Below are positions 1 to 9,444 of a stretch of 64,000 bases of DNA, one piece after another. A program made the translations under genes and the position numbers. Position 1 is the stretch's first letter; each line of letters starts with the position of its first letter. Source of the stretch: Mucilaginibacter sp. KACC 22773. GTDB lineage: Bacteria > Bacteroidota > Bacteroidia > Sphingobacteriales > Sphingobacteriaceae. The stretch spans positions 6,076,001-6,140,000 of the forward strand of contig NZ_CP117883.1 in the NCBI RefSeq assembly GCF_028736215.1, read 5' to 3'. The notes beneath the pieces are model-generated. The model had not been told where the DNA came from. It saw nothing but the letters and a program-made list of their open reading frames with translations, and made no database searches.

Positions 1-3000
1 TTGCCCATGTCAGCAAGTTCTGTCCCTGTAAATATACACGCGCATTAGAAACCTTAATCTTCCTGGTAAAGGCTGCCGGAAGCATGTATGAAAAGCTTGC
101 TGATCGCAATTTCAACCATGATGCATCCCCGTAATAAAAGTCAGACTGACCAAAAGTGGCATAACTTGGATAGATAACACCTGTACCACCGGAGACAGCA
201 GATGCTCCGGGGAATAACGTGTTCACGTCGCCGGGTTTTTGCCATCTGTTCAATACTGATACATTCTGGTTGCTCAAGCTACCGGGTCTGGTGCCGAACA
301 CCTGGTTGATAGTCCCATAGTCATGATTGAATTGTAAAAAGAAATTGAGGCTGAATTGCTTATAATTTAAGGTGTTGGTGAGGCCTCCATAATAAGGGTT
401 TCTGATACCAGCAGGATACCTGTCTACGGTATTAATTGTTCCATTACCATCCCGATCATTGATAATCACCGCACCCGTATTCGGATTGACACCACCGTAT
501 GAATAATAATAAGCTGGAGGAACTGGGTAACCTACTAAGAAGGTACTACCATAAAATGCGGTTGAAATTGAATTAAAACTCAGCATCTTTGTGGTCTGGA
601 AAGAAATGTTGAAGTTAGAGGTCCATTTAAAGTCTTTGGTATCTACGTTTGTTGAAGTGATCGTAAACTCGAAACCCTTGTTTTGCACAATCGCGTCAAG
701 GTTTGCATAGTACGAGTTAAAACCGGTCTGGTTTGGAAGATTAGTTGCGGTAAGCAGGTTCGATGACCGGTGTACATAAGCATCTGCGGTGAACAGTAAC
801 CGGTCTTTAAAAAATCCCAATTCCAGTCCAAACCCAAGTTTCTTAGTCGATTCCCATTCAACGTTCGGGTTGGCTACGCCATTGAGTGTTAAGGCCGAGC
901 TTCCCTGATAAGCTGTGGCGTTTCTAAACAATGCCAGGTACTGATAATTCAGCAACTGATCATTACCTGTAGTACCATAGCTGGCCCTCAGTTTACCAAA
1001 ACTTAAAAATTTAAGATTGTTCTTTACGAACGGTTCGTCGGTGAATATCCATCCGCCGCCGATGGCGCCGAAGTTTGCAAATTGGTGGTTAGGTCCAAAT
1101 CGTGAAGAAGCATCACGTCTGAAAGTTATATCGACCAGATATTTGTTATCATAATTATAATTTACTTTCCCAAATGCTGCAGCGTATTTATAAAGGTTCT
1201 CATCACTGGTAGCGGTATAGGTGCCTGCACCGCTGATACTGGTTAGCAACCCCGGAAATGCATAACCGGAAGCAAAAATATTAGAGAATGAGTTATCACT
1301 CTGCTGAAAAGTGCTGCCGACCAACGCCAATAAATTATTCTTTCCATTATGTAAATTATAATTCAGTTGTGGCTCAACGATATAGTTGGTTGCAACAGAG
1401 GTTGCGAACTGTGCTGAATTACTTGTAGCTGTTATCGGGTTTTGGGACAAAAGTGGGTTGGTAGAAGTCTGGTTCAATACATTTCGCGTATAACCAGCAT
1501 TTAGCTTAAAATTAAATCCTTTGAAGAAATTATAATCAAGATTGCCGTTAGCGATAAAGAATTGTGTGGAACTGCCATACTGCTTCAAGAGCGTTGCCAT
1601 TGGGTTTGTAAATGTTGTTCCAAACCAATATAGGGTACCGTCCGGATTGTATAGGGGGAAATTCGGTGGAAGACTTAAAGCGTTTGATACATCGGCCGAA
1701 GGAAGGTTGGTTTGTTCATCTGTATAGCTAACACTGAAATTGGTCTTAAAACGCTTGTTTGAAGAATTCGTGGTAAGCGTCATTCGACCAATCAAACGTG
1801 TGTCTCCATAATTTCCCATGTAAACAGAGCCCTCATGGTGGTAGTTTCCACTCGTAAAGAATTGAATGCGGTCATTGCCACCTGTATAATTCAGTTGTGC
1901 ATCAGTTGTATGAGATGTTCCGCCAATCAAAAGTTTTTGAAAGTTCGTGTAAGCATTTGGATCCCAGGTTAACAGATCGGGGGCATTGCTCGCCCTCGGG
2001 GTAACACCGTCGTTCGCAAAAGCCTCTTTTCTTAACTGAAGGTATTCTTGTGTATTTAGCAAAGGTACAAAATGGCCTACCTTCTCTATACCATTATAAA
2101 AGTTCACATTCAGTTGTGAAGTGCCTGCCTTACCTTTTTTGGTAGTGAGCAAAATAACACCATTTGCTCCGCGGGAGCCGTAAATCGCCGTTGCGTCTGC
2201 ATCCTTTAGGACATCTACGCGCTCAATATCCTGCGGATTGAGCCCTGCAAAAAGGGTTAACCCCCCGTTTGCACCGATGATATTAGGGTTCAGGTTATCG
2301 TTAAGAGGTTGAAAACCGCTCAGGTTCACTGACGGTACCCCGTCGATAATAATTAACGGCGCTGAACTGGACTGTCCAAATGAGCCCGTTAAGTTATTAA
2401 CGCCACGCAGCCTTATTGACTGGTTCGCCCCAGGATTTCCATTATTCTGAACGATCTGTAAACCTGCTATTCTACCGGAAAGTGCCTGCAACGGATTGTC
2501 GACGGTTTCTCTGGAGAGGTCCTCTGATGTTATAGAACTTACTGAACCTGTATTTAAGCGTTTTGTTGTCGTGCCATATCCAATAATCTGTACTTCATTC
2601 AGACTACCTACATTAGGCTTCATGGTTACTTTCAGGTGCGAGGAAAGAGGTAATGGAATTTCCTGAGTAACATAGCCAACAAAACTAAAAATCAAAATAT
2701 CATTGTCATTTGATACATCTATCTGAAACACACCGTTCTCATCAGTTGCGGTCCTGGTATGTTTATCCAGTCTCAATTGGACAGTAACTCCGGGTAATGA
2801 TTGTCCCTTTTCGTCCACGACAATGCCGCTTATCCTTTTTGCCTGCATAGCAGATGTTACATTCGCGGGAATTTTTTCTTTAATAATAATGCTGTTACCC
2901 TCTTGTTGATACTCCAGGTCTGTATTTTTTAATAGCCTATCAAGTGTTTCAGCTACCGTTCGTGATGTTCCGTCAATTGTGATATTTTGGTAATCATTTA

Positions 3001-3271
3001 CTTTTGGCGTGGAGTAAAAAACATTGTAACCGCTTTGTTCTTGTAGTTTTTGCAGCGCCGTTTTCAAGGAAACGTGCCGGATCGGAAAAGAGATTGCTGT
3101 CTTGTTAATACTTTGACCTATCGTCTTGGTCGAAGCAAACAGCGAAAGACTAAGCATGAATACAGCCGAATAACAGATACTAACTTTCATGATAAAGGGG
3201 CCGTTAAGTCGTAAGAATTTAATTAAAGGGACGTAAGTCTTCCCTTTTGCAAAAGCAAGTTTTTTTTGCAT
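1..3271 (-). CDS. SusC/RagA-family TonB-dependent outer-membrane receptor with STN domain (3' end cut by window)
   Basis: Reading leftward from 3271 an open frame reaches base 1. It is the outer-membrane channel of a SusCD-type uptake system. After a long signal region (second Met at 3190, hydrophobic stretch CYSAVFMLSLSLFAS) come an STN secretin/TonB N-terminal domain (FPIRHVSLKTALQKLQEQSG), a carboxypeptidase-regulatory beta domain (GIVVDEKGQSLPGVTV), the TonB plug (PLQALSGRIAGLQI, LRGVNNLTG, IYGSRGANGVILLTTKKG) and most of the barrel, ending in the near-C-terminal motif RVYLQGQNLLTWA, so perhaps 50 residues are missing. The start at 3271 is preferred because long basic leaders are usual in STN-type SusC proteins; 3190 is the alternative. 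The STN domain together with the FecR and sigma genes upstream indicates trans-envelope signalling. SusD should lie beyond the left edge. Substrate cannot be predicted. Confidence 0.93.
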   Translation of the reverse strand, partial: MQKKLAFAKGKTYVPLIKFLRLNGPFIMKVSICYSAVFMLSLSLFASTKTIGQSINKTAISFPIRHVSLKTALQKLQEQSGYNVFYSTPKVNDYQNITIDGTSRTVAETLDRLLKNTDLEYQQEGNSIIIKEKIPANVTSAMQAKRISGIVVDEKGQSLPGVTVQLRLDKHTRTATDENGVFQIDVSNDNDILIFSFVGYVTQEIPLPLSSHLKVTMKPNVGSLNEVQIIGYGTTTKRLNTGSVSSITSEDLSRETVDNPLQALSGRIAGLQIVQNNGNPGANQSIRLRGVNNLTGSFGQSSSAPLIIIDGVPSVNLSGFQPLNDNLNPNIIGANGGLTLFAGLNPQDIERVDVLKDADATAIYGSRGANGVILLTTKKGKAGTSQLNVNFYNGIEKVGHFVPLLNTQEYLQLRKEAFANDGVTPRASNAPDLLTWDPNAYTNFQKLLIGGTSHTTDAQLNYTGGNDRIQFFTSGNYHHEGSVYMGNYGDTRLIGRMTLTTNSSNKRFKTNFSVSYTDEQTNLPSADVSNALSLPPNFPLYNPDGTLYWFGTTFTNPMATLLKQYGSSTQFFIANGNLDYNFFKGFNFKLNAGYTRNVLNQTSTNPLLSQNPITATSNSAQFATSVATNYIVEPQLNYNLHNGKNNLLALVGSTFQQSDNSFSNIFASGYAFPGLLTSISGAGTYTATSDENLYKYAAAFGKVNYNYDNKYLVDITFRRDASSRFGPNHQFANFGAIGGGWIFTDEPFVKNNLKFLSFGKLRASYGTTGNDQLLNYQYLALFRNATAYQGSSALTLNGVANPNVEWESTKKLGFGLELGFFKDRLLFTADAYVHRSSNLLTATNLPNQTGFNSYYANLDAIVQNKGFEFTITSTNVDTKDFKWTSNFNISFQTTKMLSFNSISTAFYGSTFLVGYPVPPAYYYSYGGVNPNTGAVIINDRDGNGTINTVDRYPAGIRNPYYGGLTNTLNYKQFSLNFFLQFNHDYGTINQVFGTRPGSLSNQNVSVLNRWQKPGDVNTLFPGASAVSGGTGVIYPSYATFGQSDFYYGDASWLKLRSASFSYMLPAAFTRKIKVSNARVYLQGQNLLTWA

Positions 3272-3312
3272 TATTTGTAGTGTTTAAAAAATGAACAATA
3301 ATTTTTAATCAG

Positions 3313-3349
3313 AACTCCTCACCGCGGTCCAATGCAGAGGAGTTTTTTT
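3313..3349. terminator. hairpin with T-run between FecR and SusC genes
   Basis: AACTCCTC (3313-3320) pairs with GAGGAGTT (3337-3344), followed by a T-run to 3349 on the plus strand. As a terminator it would act rightward, yet both neighbouring genes run leftward, so it may instead be a leader hairpin or attenuator of the receptor gene. Function is inferred. Confidence 0.4.
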
Positions 3350-3444
3350 GTGACACACATCCAGTATGCCACAATCTATATCAACTATAATGCTTTGTAA
3401 ATGTCTGCCATATTAAATTGAGGTTTTAAGTATAAATTTTAAAT

Positions 3445-4416
3445 TTATTGTTTACACGATTTGCCGTCGATCGTGACGGAATTTCCATCAATCACATAAG
3501 TTGAAGACAGCGTAGCACTAATGATCTTAAATACTTCATCGATCGACTCGGTTCCTTTGAAATGTCCAGTGATCGGGCAATTTTGCAAGTCGGGATTATT
3601 GAATTTTATCTGAATCCCATAGCGTCGCTCCAGTTTGGATGCCAATTCGCCGAACGCTATTTCATTAAACTGCATATCTGCTTTGACCCAGCTGATGGCT
3701 TTTGCCGCAGGGGTGTTCTGCCGGGTCAGCGATTTTGTGTCTGTGGAATATTGCACTTCCTGATTAGGAGTCAAAATAACAAGCTGTTTTTTGCTTGCGT
3801 CCATCACACTGACCTTGCCACGGGTAACTGATACAATTACGCTCCGACCTGCATATGCTTTAATATTAAAAGCAGTACCCAACACGGTAGTGATAACTTT
3901 CCCGGTATGGATCACAAATGGTTGCTTTTTATGTTTAATATCAAAATAAGCTTCACCAACCAGCGTAACTTCACGAATATTCCTGTTAAAGCTGTAATGC
4001 AAGCGACTTCCCGGATGTAACAGCACTGTACTGCTATCCGGTAGCAAAATATATTTATTCTCGGTATTTTGACGGGATGCCACCGCTGATATCTCAATTG
4101 GTGTACTAAATAGAAGATTGCTTTCGTAAAGATAGGCGCCGATAGATAGCCCGGTCAATACGGCGGCCGCCGCCCACCAGGATCGAGTACTTACCCTTTT
4201 TATTGTTTTTGGCTTATTACTATTACGCATATGTTTAATTAAGTTATTGCGCATCATCTCCTCGATCATTTTTGCCTCGTTCGGTGCATCCTCCTGCCAC
4301 GTTACATCCCGGGAATTCATTTCTTCATACCAATCATTCAATTGTTTTTTCTCGAATTCATTAGCGGTGCCTAAAAGAAATTTATTCATCAATGACTCCA
4401 AGTGTTTCTCTTCCAT
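3445..4416 (-). CDS. FecR-family anti-sigma factor
   Basis: A 323-aa inner-membrane anti-sigma factor. The N-terminal cytoplasmic part (about 1-75) should bind the ECF sigma factor. One membrane segment follows (WWAAAAVLTGLSIGAYLY, about residues 79-97), then the periplasmic FecR domain (YILLPDSSTVLLHPGS through VLGTAFNIKAY and VTRGKVSV, about 120-215) and a C-terminal DUF4974-type domain (FNEIAFGELASKLERRYGI, about 250-320) that interacts with the receptor STN domain in this family. It lies between its sigma factor (5393-5986) and the SusC gene, all leftward. Unusually, nearly 1 kb of decayed sequence separates it from the sigma gene. Its leader (4424-4466) is shared with a relic at 14.7 kb. 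Confidence 0.93.
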   Translation of the reverse strand: MEEKHLESLMNKFLLGTANEFEKKQLNDWYEEMNSRDVTWQEDAPNEAKMIEEMMRNNLIKHMRNSNKPKTIKRVSTRSWWAAAAVLTGLSIGAYLYESNLLFSTPIEISAVASRQNTENKYILLPDSSTVLLHPGSRLHYSFNRNIREVTLVGEAYFDIKHKKQPFVIHTGKVITTVLGTAFNIKAYAGRSVIVSVTRGKVSVMDASKKQLVILTPNQEVQYSTDTKSLTRQNTPAAKAISWVKADMQFNEIAFGELASKLERRYGIQIKFNNPDLQNCPITGHFKGTESIDEVFKIISATLSSTYVIDGNSVTIDGKSCKQ

Positions 4417-4423
4417 TAATTTA

Positions 4424-4466
4424 GGTTTATATATACAGTTACATAAGTCTCCTTATTACCCTTAGT
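4424..4466 (-). promoter_or_regulatory. conserved leader/promoter element of the FecR gene
   Basis: Read on the minus strand this segment begins ACTAAGGGTAA, continues GACTTATGTAACTGTATA and ends AAACC just before the FecR ATG. A closely similar segment occurs on the plus strand at 14664-14711, downstream of the other ECF sigma gene. Conservation of a non-coding stretch next to sigma/FecR genes suggests an ECF-dependent promoter or leader; the role is inferred. Confidence 0.5.
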
Positions 4467-4547
4467 TGAAACCAAAAAATTATTAATTATTCCAAAAACT
4501 TGTCATTATTCACGACTCATCATACTACAGGTGCTTTGTATAATTAG

Positions 4548-4918
4548 CATACCATAAACACCGGTAAACTTCTCCCTAAAGGCTGGCACGTACCAACGGA
4601 TAAAGAATGGTCAATATTGGCAGAATTTCTTGGTGGCTAATCTGTAGCGGGTGGAAAAATGAATCAACAGGTACGGAATCTTGGTCAAGTCCAAACGCAG
4701 GTGGAACAAATTCAAGTGCATTTACGGCTTTATACAGCAGTTTTCGCGGCAAAAGCGGCTTTATTCCTTCAAGCAATAGTACTTCATTATTTTGGAGTAG
4801 CACAGCGTATGACGACAAGGACGCCTGGGCGCGGTATTTGCGATTTGACAACGAAGCTTTGGGTTGGAATCATGGCGGAAGGTATCATGGCTTTTCCGTG
4901 CGGTGCCTGAAAGATTAG
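4548..4918 (+). pseudogene. remnant of a Fibrobacter-succinogenes-major-paralogous (FISUMP) domain protein
   Basis: The plus strand encodes the C-terminal part of a FISUMP domain in two frames. Frame one reads GKLLPKGWHVPTDKEWSIL then AEFLGG and hits TAA where the family normally has Glu (GGE-SVAGGK), i.e. one GAA to TAA change. The reading continues SVAGGKMN and then shifts near 4655-4665 into a second frame that carries ESTGTESWSSPNAGG, FTALYSSFRG, LFWSSTAYDDKDAW and the usual ending GFSVRCLKD, with stop at 4916-4918. No start codon or upstream domain is present. This is a broken surface or lipoprotein fragment stranded between the sigma factor and FecR genes. Confidence 0.7.
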
Positions 4919-5117
4919 CTGATCATAAGGGTGCAAATGCTTTGTCATTATCTAATGATTAAAAGAATGTATGATATGCTGTGAATAATGTATATGACCA
5001 GTTGTGATCTCGCCCAAAACTATACCCAGCGTCTTTGCTGTGTTAAGTAAAGGTTTATTAAAGGCGCGCTCGTTTTGTCAAACACAGAATGATTGAAGGC
5101 TTGTGTGCTCGGGGTGA

Positions 5118-5255
5118 AAAAACATCGGTCAGGAAATACCAGTCTTGATCAATACAGATATGGGTGACCACTTGAATGAAGTATGGTATGATAGTGGGTT
5201 CTCTGTTCTGATAGATGATGACAAAAGCAATCTCCGCTTAGTCTGCTTTCTTTAA
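5118..5255 (+). pseudogene. possible short coding remnant, unrecognised
   Basis: A plus-strand frame without a start codon reads KNIGQEIPVLINTDMGD, then HLNEVWYDSGFSVLIDDDK, and ends VCFL-stop. The composition looks like real protein rather than random translation, but I recognise no family. It adjoins the FISUMP remnant and fits the decayed character of 4.4-5.4 kb. It could be chance. Confidence 0.25.
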
Positions 5256-5392
5256 ATCCCGTCAACCTGGCCTAATCCAGTGCGTATACTGATACAATAA
5301 CCCAGCAAAAACCCCCGTGAGCCATTTTTGTCAGTGACTGACAACTCACAAGCTGTCTTATTTATGAATTGTATTTTAAACTTCGAAAAGTA

Positions 5393-5986
5393 CTAAAAGA
5401 TATAGAAAGAAAAATAGCACAAAGTCATAATTCCTGCGCTTTTAAGCGAATACTTTATAGATTTCAGGGCTTTAGTTAGATGGGCCTCGACGGTTTTCTC
5501 TGCTATATTGAGATCCTGAGCAATCTCCCGAATATTTTTACCGCTTTCCCGGCTAGCTTTGAAAACTAATTTGCATTTTTCTGGTAACACTTCTACCACA
5601 CCACCAATATATTTTTTGAGAAATTGGGCGTATATTTGCTCATGCTCATAATTATGGTCATGCTTTCCGATTACATTATAGGCAATTTCGCTCCTTCTAC
5701 GCTCGCGCATGGTATGGTTGATTACCATGTATTTCACAGACATGGCCAAATAATTTGGTAAGGAATTGATCTGGATATCGTCACGCCTGTCCCACAGCTT
5801 AATAAGCACTTCCTGAACGATTTCCTGGGCAGAGGATTTATCATGAGTATGATTATATGCGATGCCCAACAGTTTTTTCCAGTAACGGTCATAAATTTCA
5901 GTCATAGCTGCTTCTTCACCTTTTTGAAGAGATGCGACAAGTTGCGGGTCACTGTAATTTTTTACCGTCATAGTCTGATAATGCAA
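5393..5986 (-). CDS. ECF-type RNA polymerase sigma-70 factor
   Basis: A 197-aa ECF sigma factor. Region 2 (about 25-95) has IYDRYWKKLLGIAYNHT and QEIVQEVLIKLWDRR; region 4 (about 125-185) has LPEKCKLVF and the helix-turn-helix NIREIAQDLNIAEKTVEAHL. A hydrophobic tail (MTLCYFSFYIF) follows. It belongs to the Bacteroidota RpoE-like group paired with FecR and SusC, so it probably redirects polymerase to the receptor operon when substrate is sensed. It closely resembles the 191-aa factor at 13875-14450, pointing to duplication of a sigma/FecR locus. Confidence 0.93.
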   Translation of the reverse strand: MHYQTMTVKNYSDPQLVASLQKGEEAAMTEIYDRYWKKLLGIAYNHTHDKSSAQEIVQEVLIKLWDRRDDIQINSLPNYLAMSVKYMVINHTMRERRRSEIAYNVIGKHDHNYEHEQIYAQFLKKYIGGVVEVLPEKCKLVFKASRESGKNIREIAQDLNIAEKTVEAHLTKALKSIKYSLKSAGIMTLCYFSFYIF

Positions 5987-6961
5987 TATATTAATTTTTC
6001 ATTTAATGATTGTTACTTCTAAATAGCCAACTAAGTTGTCAATGATTTATTCTTCACCGAGCTACGTGTAAAAGTTGTTCTTTACCACACGATCAAACTA
6101 TTGTTCATACATTAATATCTGTTCACTTTCCAGTTTTTCAAGCGGTTCGTTTAGCGATTGAGCAGAGTCCGTTTTAGATTACAATAGAACATTCTATAAT
6201 TTCAACAATTTTGAGCCATATAGATGGAGATTTGGCCATATTATTGAATCAAAAAAGGGTGAACATCTTATAAAATCCTGTCTTCACTAAGAATAAAACC
6301 TCTTTTGAGCGCCCTCGTATCTATTGACAGCTTATTTTGCACATGCTAACGGATAATTTACCTAGCTCTATATTTAAACTTAGCTGTTTGTATTGTATTC
6401 TATAGCTTTTCTTATTATATAATAATTAAATGTCCGTTATTTTATTATTACTATCAATAATCAGGCGATAAAAGCATAAATTTTATAGATGTTAACAGTT
6501 TTATTAATAAAATTTTCAGTTAATCTACTTTTTTATACTAATTTTTAGTTCTTTTTTCATTTTCAACATTTAATTGCCGATCGAATTACGGCGAAGGGCG
6601 CCTTAATGGTTGTTTTTTATCTATTTTCGGAAACAGAAACGGTGTTTCATGTTATGTTACATCTGAGATATCCGCCGTTGGTGCGTATATCAGGTAAAAG
6701 TCAAATAAAATTAAGGATTGATTTGTAAAAAATATAATCTTCAGTGGAATTAGTTATCGTAATCTGAATATTTTACGGTAAATCCCCAGCATCTCTCTAT
6801 ATTTTTTGATAATAAGCCTTGGGGTTGATTCGTAAATTGTCGTTTTAGATCTTTATAGCTTAAATCGGTAAACGCCGTGGCGTACAACAGAAATATCGAT
6901 ATCCCACTGCGGCTTCGAGTTGTGCGCCACTTTATATAAATGGTTAATTACCTTGTCTCTT
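5987..6961. other. gene-free AT-rich interval
   Basis: No coding frame, RNA gene or convincing repeat is visible here. It separates the leftward sigma gene from the rightward pxp operon, so promoters for both should lie inside, but I could not fix one with confidence. Confidence 0.5.
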
Positions 6962-7693
6962 ATGAAAGTTAATGATAACACTTCCTATAAAATTTATTCG
7001 GTCAGTGAATATTCCGTAACGGTTGAACTCAGCCAGGAGATCGGGGAAGTGGCATTTAATAAGTTAAATGCTTTCATATACCTGATCAACAAGAACCCTT
7101 TTCCTGGTTTGAAAACTATTGTACCTGCATACACGACTTTGACTGTTTTTTTTGATCCTGTAATAGTCTTTAAATCAGCTATGGTGGGCCGGGATTGTTT
7201 TGATAAGGTATCTATATATATCAACAATTTAAATGAACCATCAAATACCATTACCACCGAGAGTGGCGAAGTAGTCATTATCCCCGTTTGCTACGGCGGA
7301 ATTTTTGGTCCTGATCTTGAGGAGGTGGCAAATCATAATAAATTAACAACCGATGAAGTAATACACCTGCATGCCTCAGGCACTTATAAAGTTTATATGA
7401 TCGGGTTTACACCGGGTTTCCCCTATTTGGGTGGCATGGATGCTCAATTGGCCACACCGCGAAAGGCAGCCCCCCGCAAAGCAATACCAGCCGGGGCGGT
7501 TGGTATTGCAGGACTGCAAACAGGCGTTTACCCGATAGAAACGCCCGGCGGCTGGCAGATTATCGGGCAAAGCCCCCTGAAATTATTTGATATCCACAGA
7601 GTGAAGCCTGCATTATTAAACGCCGGCGATCGTGTGATCTTTAAGCCTATAGGTATCGATGAATTTAAAGAAATAGCCGGCCCATGCATATAA
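6962..7693 (+). CDS. pxpB: 5-oxoprolinase subunit PxpB (KipI family)
   Basis: A 243-aa protein of the KipI/AHS1 family. With PxpC and PxpA it forms the prokaryotic ATP-dependent 5-oxoprolinase that opens 5-oxo-L-proline to L-glutamate. The family signature GFTPGFPYLGGMD is at about 148-160, followed by PRKAIPAGAVGIAG, GVYPIETPGGWQIIG and SPLKLFD. A start at 6920 is possible, but the ATG at 6962 gives the standard family length. The stop lies inside pxpC (10-base overlap), so the genes are translationally coupled in the order pxpB-pxpC-pxpA-NRAMP. In B. subtilis KipI also inhibits the sporulation kinase KinA; nothing here suggests that role. Confidence 0.93.
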   Translation: MKVNDNTSYKIYSVSEYSVTVELSQEIGEVAFNKLNAFIYLINKNPFPGLKTIVPAYTTLTVFFDPVIVFKSAMVGRDCFDKVSIYINNLNEPSNTITTESGEVVIIPVCYGGIFGPDLEEVANHNKLTTDEVIHLHASGTYKVYMIGFTPGFPYLGGMDAQLATPRKAAPRKAIPAGAVGIAGLQTGVYPIETPGGWQIIGQSPLKLFDIHRVKPALLNAGDRVIFKPIGIDEFKEIAGPCI

Positions 7694-8676
7694 GATTACT
7701 TAAACCCGGCTTGCTCAGCACCATACAGGATATGGGGAGATATGCATATCTGTCTCAAGCAGTACCTATCTCCGGTGCTATGGATACCCTGTCGGCACGC
7801 ATCGCCAACAAAGTGATAGGAAATAATGATAACGCCGCTGTAATTGAATTTACTTATGCCGACGCTGTTATTTCAGCCGAGGCCGACTTATTAATTGCTT
7901 GCGCCGGTGACGGCGCGAAATTAATTGCAGGTACCCAAAAAATCCCGCAGGAGCGGCCCGTATTTATTCCATCGGGAACTACTGTTAAATTAATTAATAA
8001 CCCGTCGGGCAGCCGAACATATTTGGCAATTGCCGGCGGTTGGGATGTCCCCGATGTATTGGGCAGCAAAAGCACGTTTTTAACTGTTGGTTTTGGCGGG
8101 ATGGATGGCCGCGCGCTAAAGGCAGGTGATGTGCTGAATGCAGAAACCCGCTATTCCGACATCACACAAAAAATATTTAGTAAGCTCAGAGGAGATCGGA
8201 TTAATTACCCCGAATGGAATATACCGCGTCAATTGCTTTTGCCTTCCGACAGAAAAAATATCAGGGTAGTGCCTGCTCGTGAGTTTTCTTGGTTTGATGG
8301 GAGGTCGGTTGCGGATTTTTTATCGGCACCGTATATCATCGACCAGCGAAGCAACCGTATGGGTTATCATTTAAAAGGGCCTGGCATAACGCGTATAAAA
8401 AACGATGAACTGCTGAGTAACGCTGTAACGCCCGGCACTATACAGGTCACAGGCAACGGTGGTATGATCATATTAATGTCCGATTGCCAGACTACCGGAG
8501 GCTACCCACGCATAGGGCAGGTTGCTTCCGTAGATATGCCCTTATGTGCCCAGCTAAAACCCGGGGACGTCATTTATTTTAAAGAGATAAGCCGGCACGA
8601 AGCAGAAATCCTGTACATTGAACGAGAGCAGCAATTACAACTTTTAACAACAGCAGTGCAAACTAAATTTTTATAA
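7684..8676 (+). CDS. pxpC: 5-oxoprolinase subunit PxpC (KipA/AHS2 family)
   Basis: A 330-aa biotin-dependent carboxylase-like protein (AHS2/KipA), the second subunit of 5-oxoprolinase. Motifs are PGLLSTIQDMGR at the N-terminus, AVPISGAMD, LAIAGGWDVPDVLGSKST and FGGMDGRALKAGD in the middle, and DQRSNRMGYHLKGP and DCQTTGGYPRIGQV toward the C-terminus, all typical. It overlaps pxpB by 10 bases and pxpA starts 6 bases after its stop. Cytoplasmic. Confidence 0.93.
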   Translation: MHIRLLKPGLLSTIQDMGRYAYLSQAVPISGAMDTLSARIANKVIGNNDNAAVIEFTYADAVISAEADLLIACAGDGAKLIAGTQKIPQERPVFIPSGTTVKLINNPSGSRTYLAIAGGWDVPDVLGSKSTFLTVGFGGMDGRALKAGDVLNAETRYSDITQKIFSKLRGDRINYPEWNIPRQLLLPSDRKNIRVVPAREFSWFDGRSVADFLSAPYIIDQRSNRMGYHLKGPGITRIKNDELLSNAVTPGTIQVTGNGGMIILMSDCQTTGGYPRIGQVASVDMPLCAQLKPGDVIYFKEISRHEAEILYIEREQQLQLLTTAVQTKFL

Positions 8677-8682
8677 AATACC

Positions 8683-9444
8683 ATGCAAAACATCGACTTG
8701 AATTGCGATATGGGTGAAGCGTTTGGCAATTACCCCATGCCAAACGACGATACCTTGATGGACTACATCACATCGGCAAATATTGCCTGCGGTTTTCATG
8801 CCGGGGATCCTGAGGTAATGCAGCATACCGTTGCTGTGGCGGTTAAGAAGAAGGTAGCTATTGGCGCACACCCTGGTCTGCCCGATCTGCAGGGATTTGG
8901 CCGTCGGGATATGAAAATCACATCCAACGAGGCCTACCAGATGGTACTTTACCAGATAGGCGCGCTGTCGGGTTTTGTTAAAGCATCCGAAGGCAAGTTG
9001 CATCATGTGAAGGCACACGGCGCCTTGTATAATATGGCCGCAACGGATGTCGCGCTAGCGCGCGCCATTGTACAGGCCGTGCATGATTTTGACCCAACAT
9101 TAATTATATATGCGCTTGCTGGCAGCGAAATGGTCCGTGCGGCCAAACAAGTGGGCATTACCACCGCTTCAGAAGTTTTTGCAGACCGTACTTACCAGGA
9201 TGATGGTTCGCTTACCCCTCGTAACCAGGCCAACGCGCTGATCACTGATGAGCAGCAATCAATAGCCCAGGTACTGATGATGGTGAAAAACCAGCAGGTA
9301 ATCTCGGTCAATGAAATGACTATCCCCTTAAAGGCCGAAACACTTTGCCTTCATGGAGATGGTACGTATGCCGTAGCGTTCGCTCAATTGATAAGCCAGA
9401 AGCTAAAAAGCGAAGGTATTACCTTAAAAGCCCCGGCACAATAA
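8683..9444 (+). CDS. pxpA: 5-oxoprolinase subunit PxpA (LamB/YcsF family)
   Basis: A 253-aa LamB/YcsF protein, the third 5-oxoprolinase component. The N-terminal motif DLNCDMGEAFGNYPMPNDD, the segment IACGFHAGDPEVM, GAHPGLPDLQGFGRR, VKAHGALYNMA, EVFADRTYQDDGSL and LCLHGDGTYAV match the family from end to end. It sits 6 bases after pxpC and its stop abuts the ATG of the NRAMP gene. 5-oxoproline arises by spontaneous cyclisation of glutamine and glutathione breakdown, so the operon salvages it to glutamate. Confidence 0.94.
   Translation: MQNIDLNCDMGEAFGNYPMPNDDTLMDYITSANIACGFHAGDPEVMQHTVAVAVKKKVAIGAHPGLPDLQGFGRRDMKITSNEAYQMVLYQIGALSGFVKASEGKLHHVKAHGALYNMAATDVALARAIVQAVHDFDPTLIIYALAGSEMVRAAKQVGITTASEVFADRTYQDDGSLTPRNQANALITDEQQSIAQVLMMVKNQQVISVNEMTIPLKAETLCLHGDGTYAVAFAQLISQKLKSEGITLKAPAQ

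Noticed and set aside
1..3271. SusD partner of the SusC receptor
   Set aside because: It would lie left of base 1, so it cannot be seen in this window.
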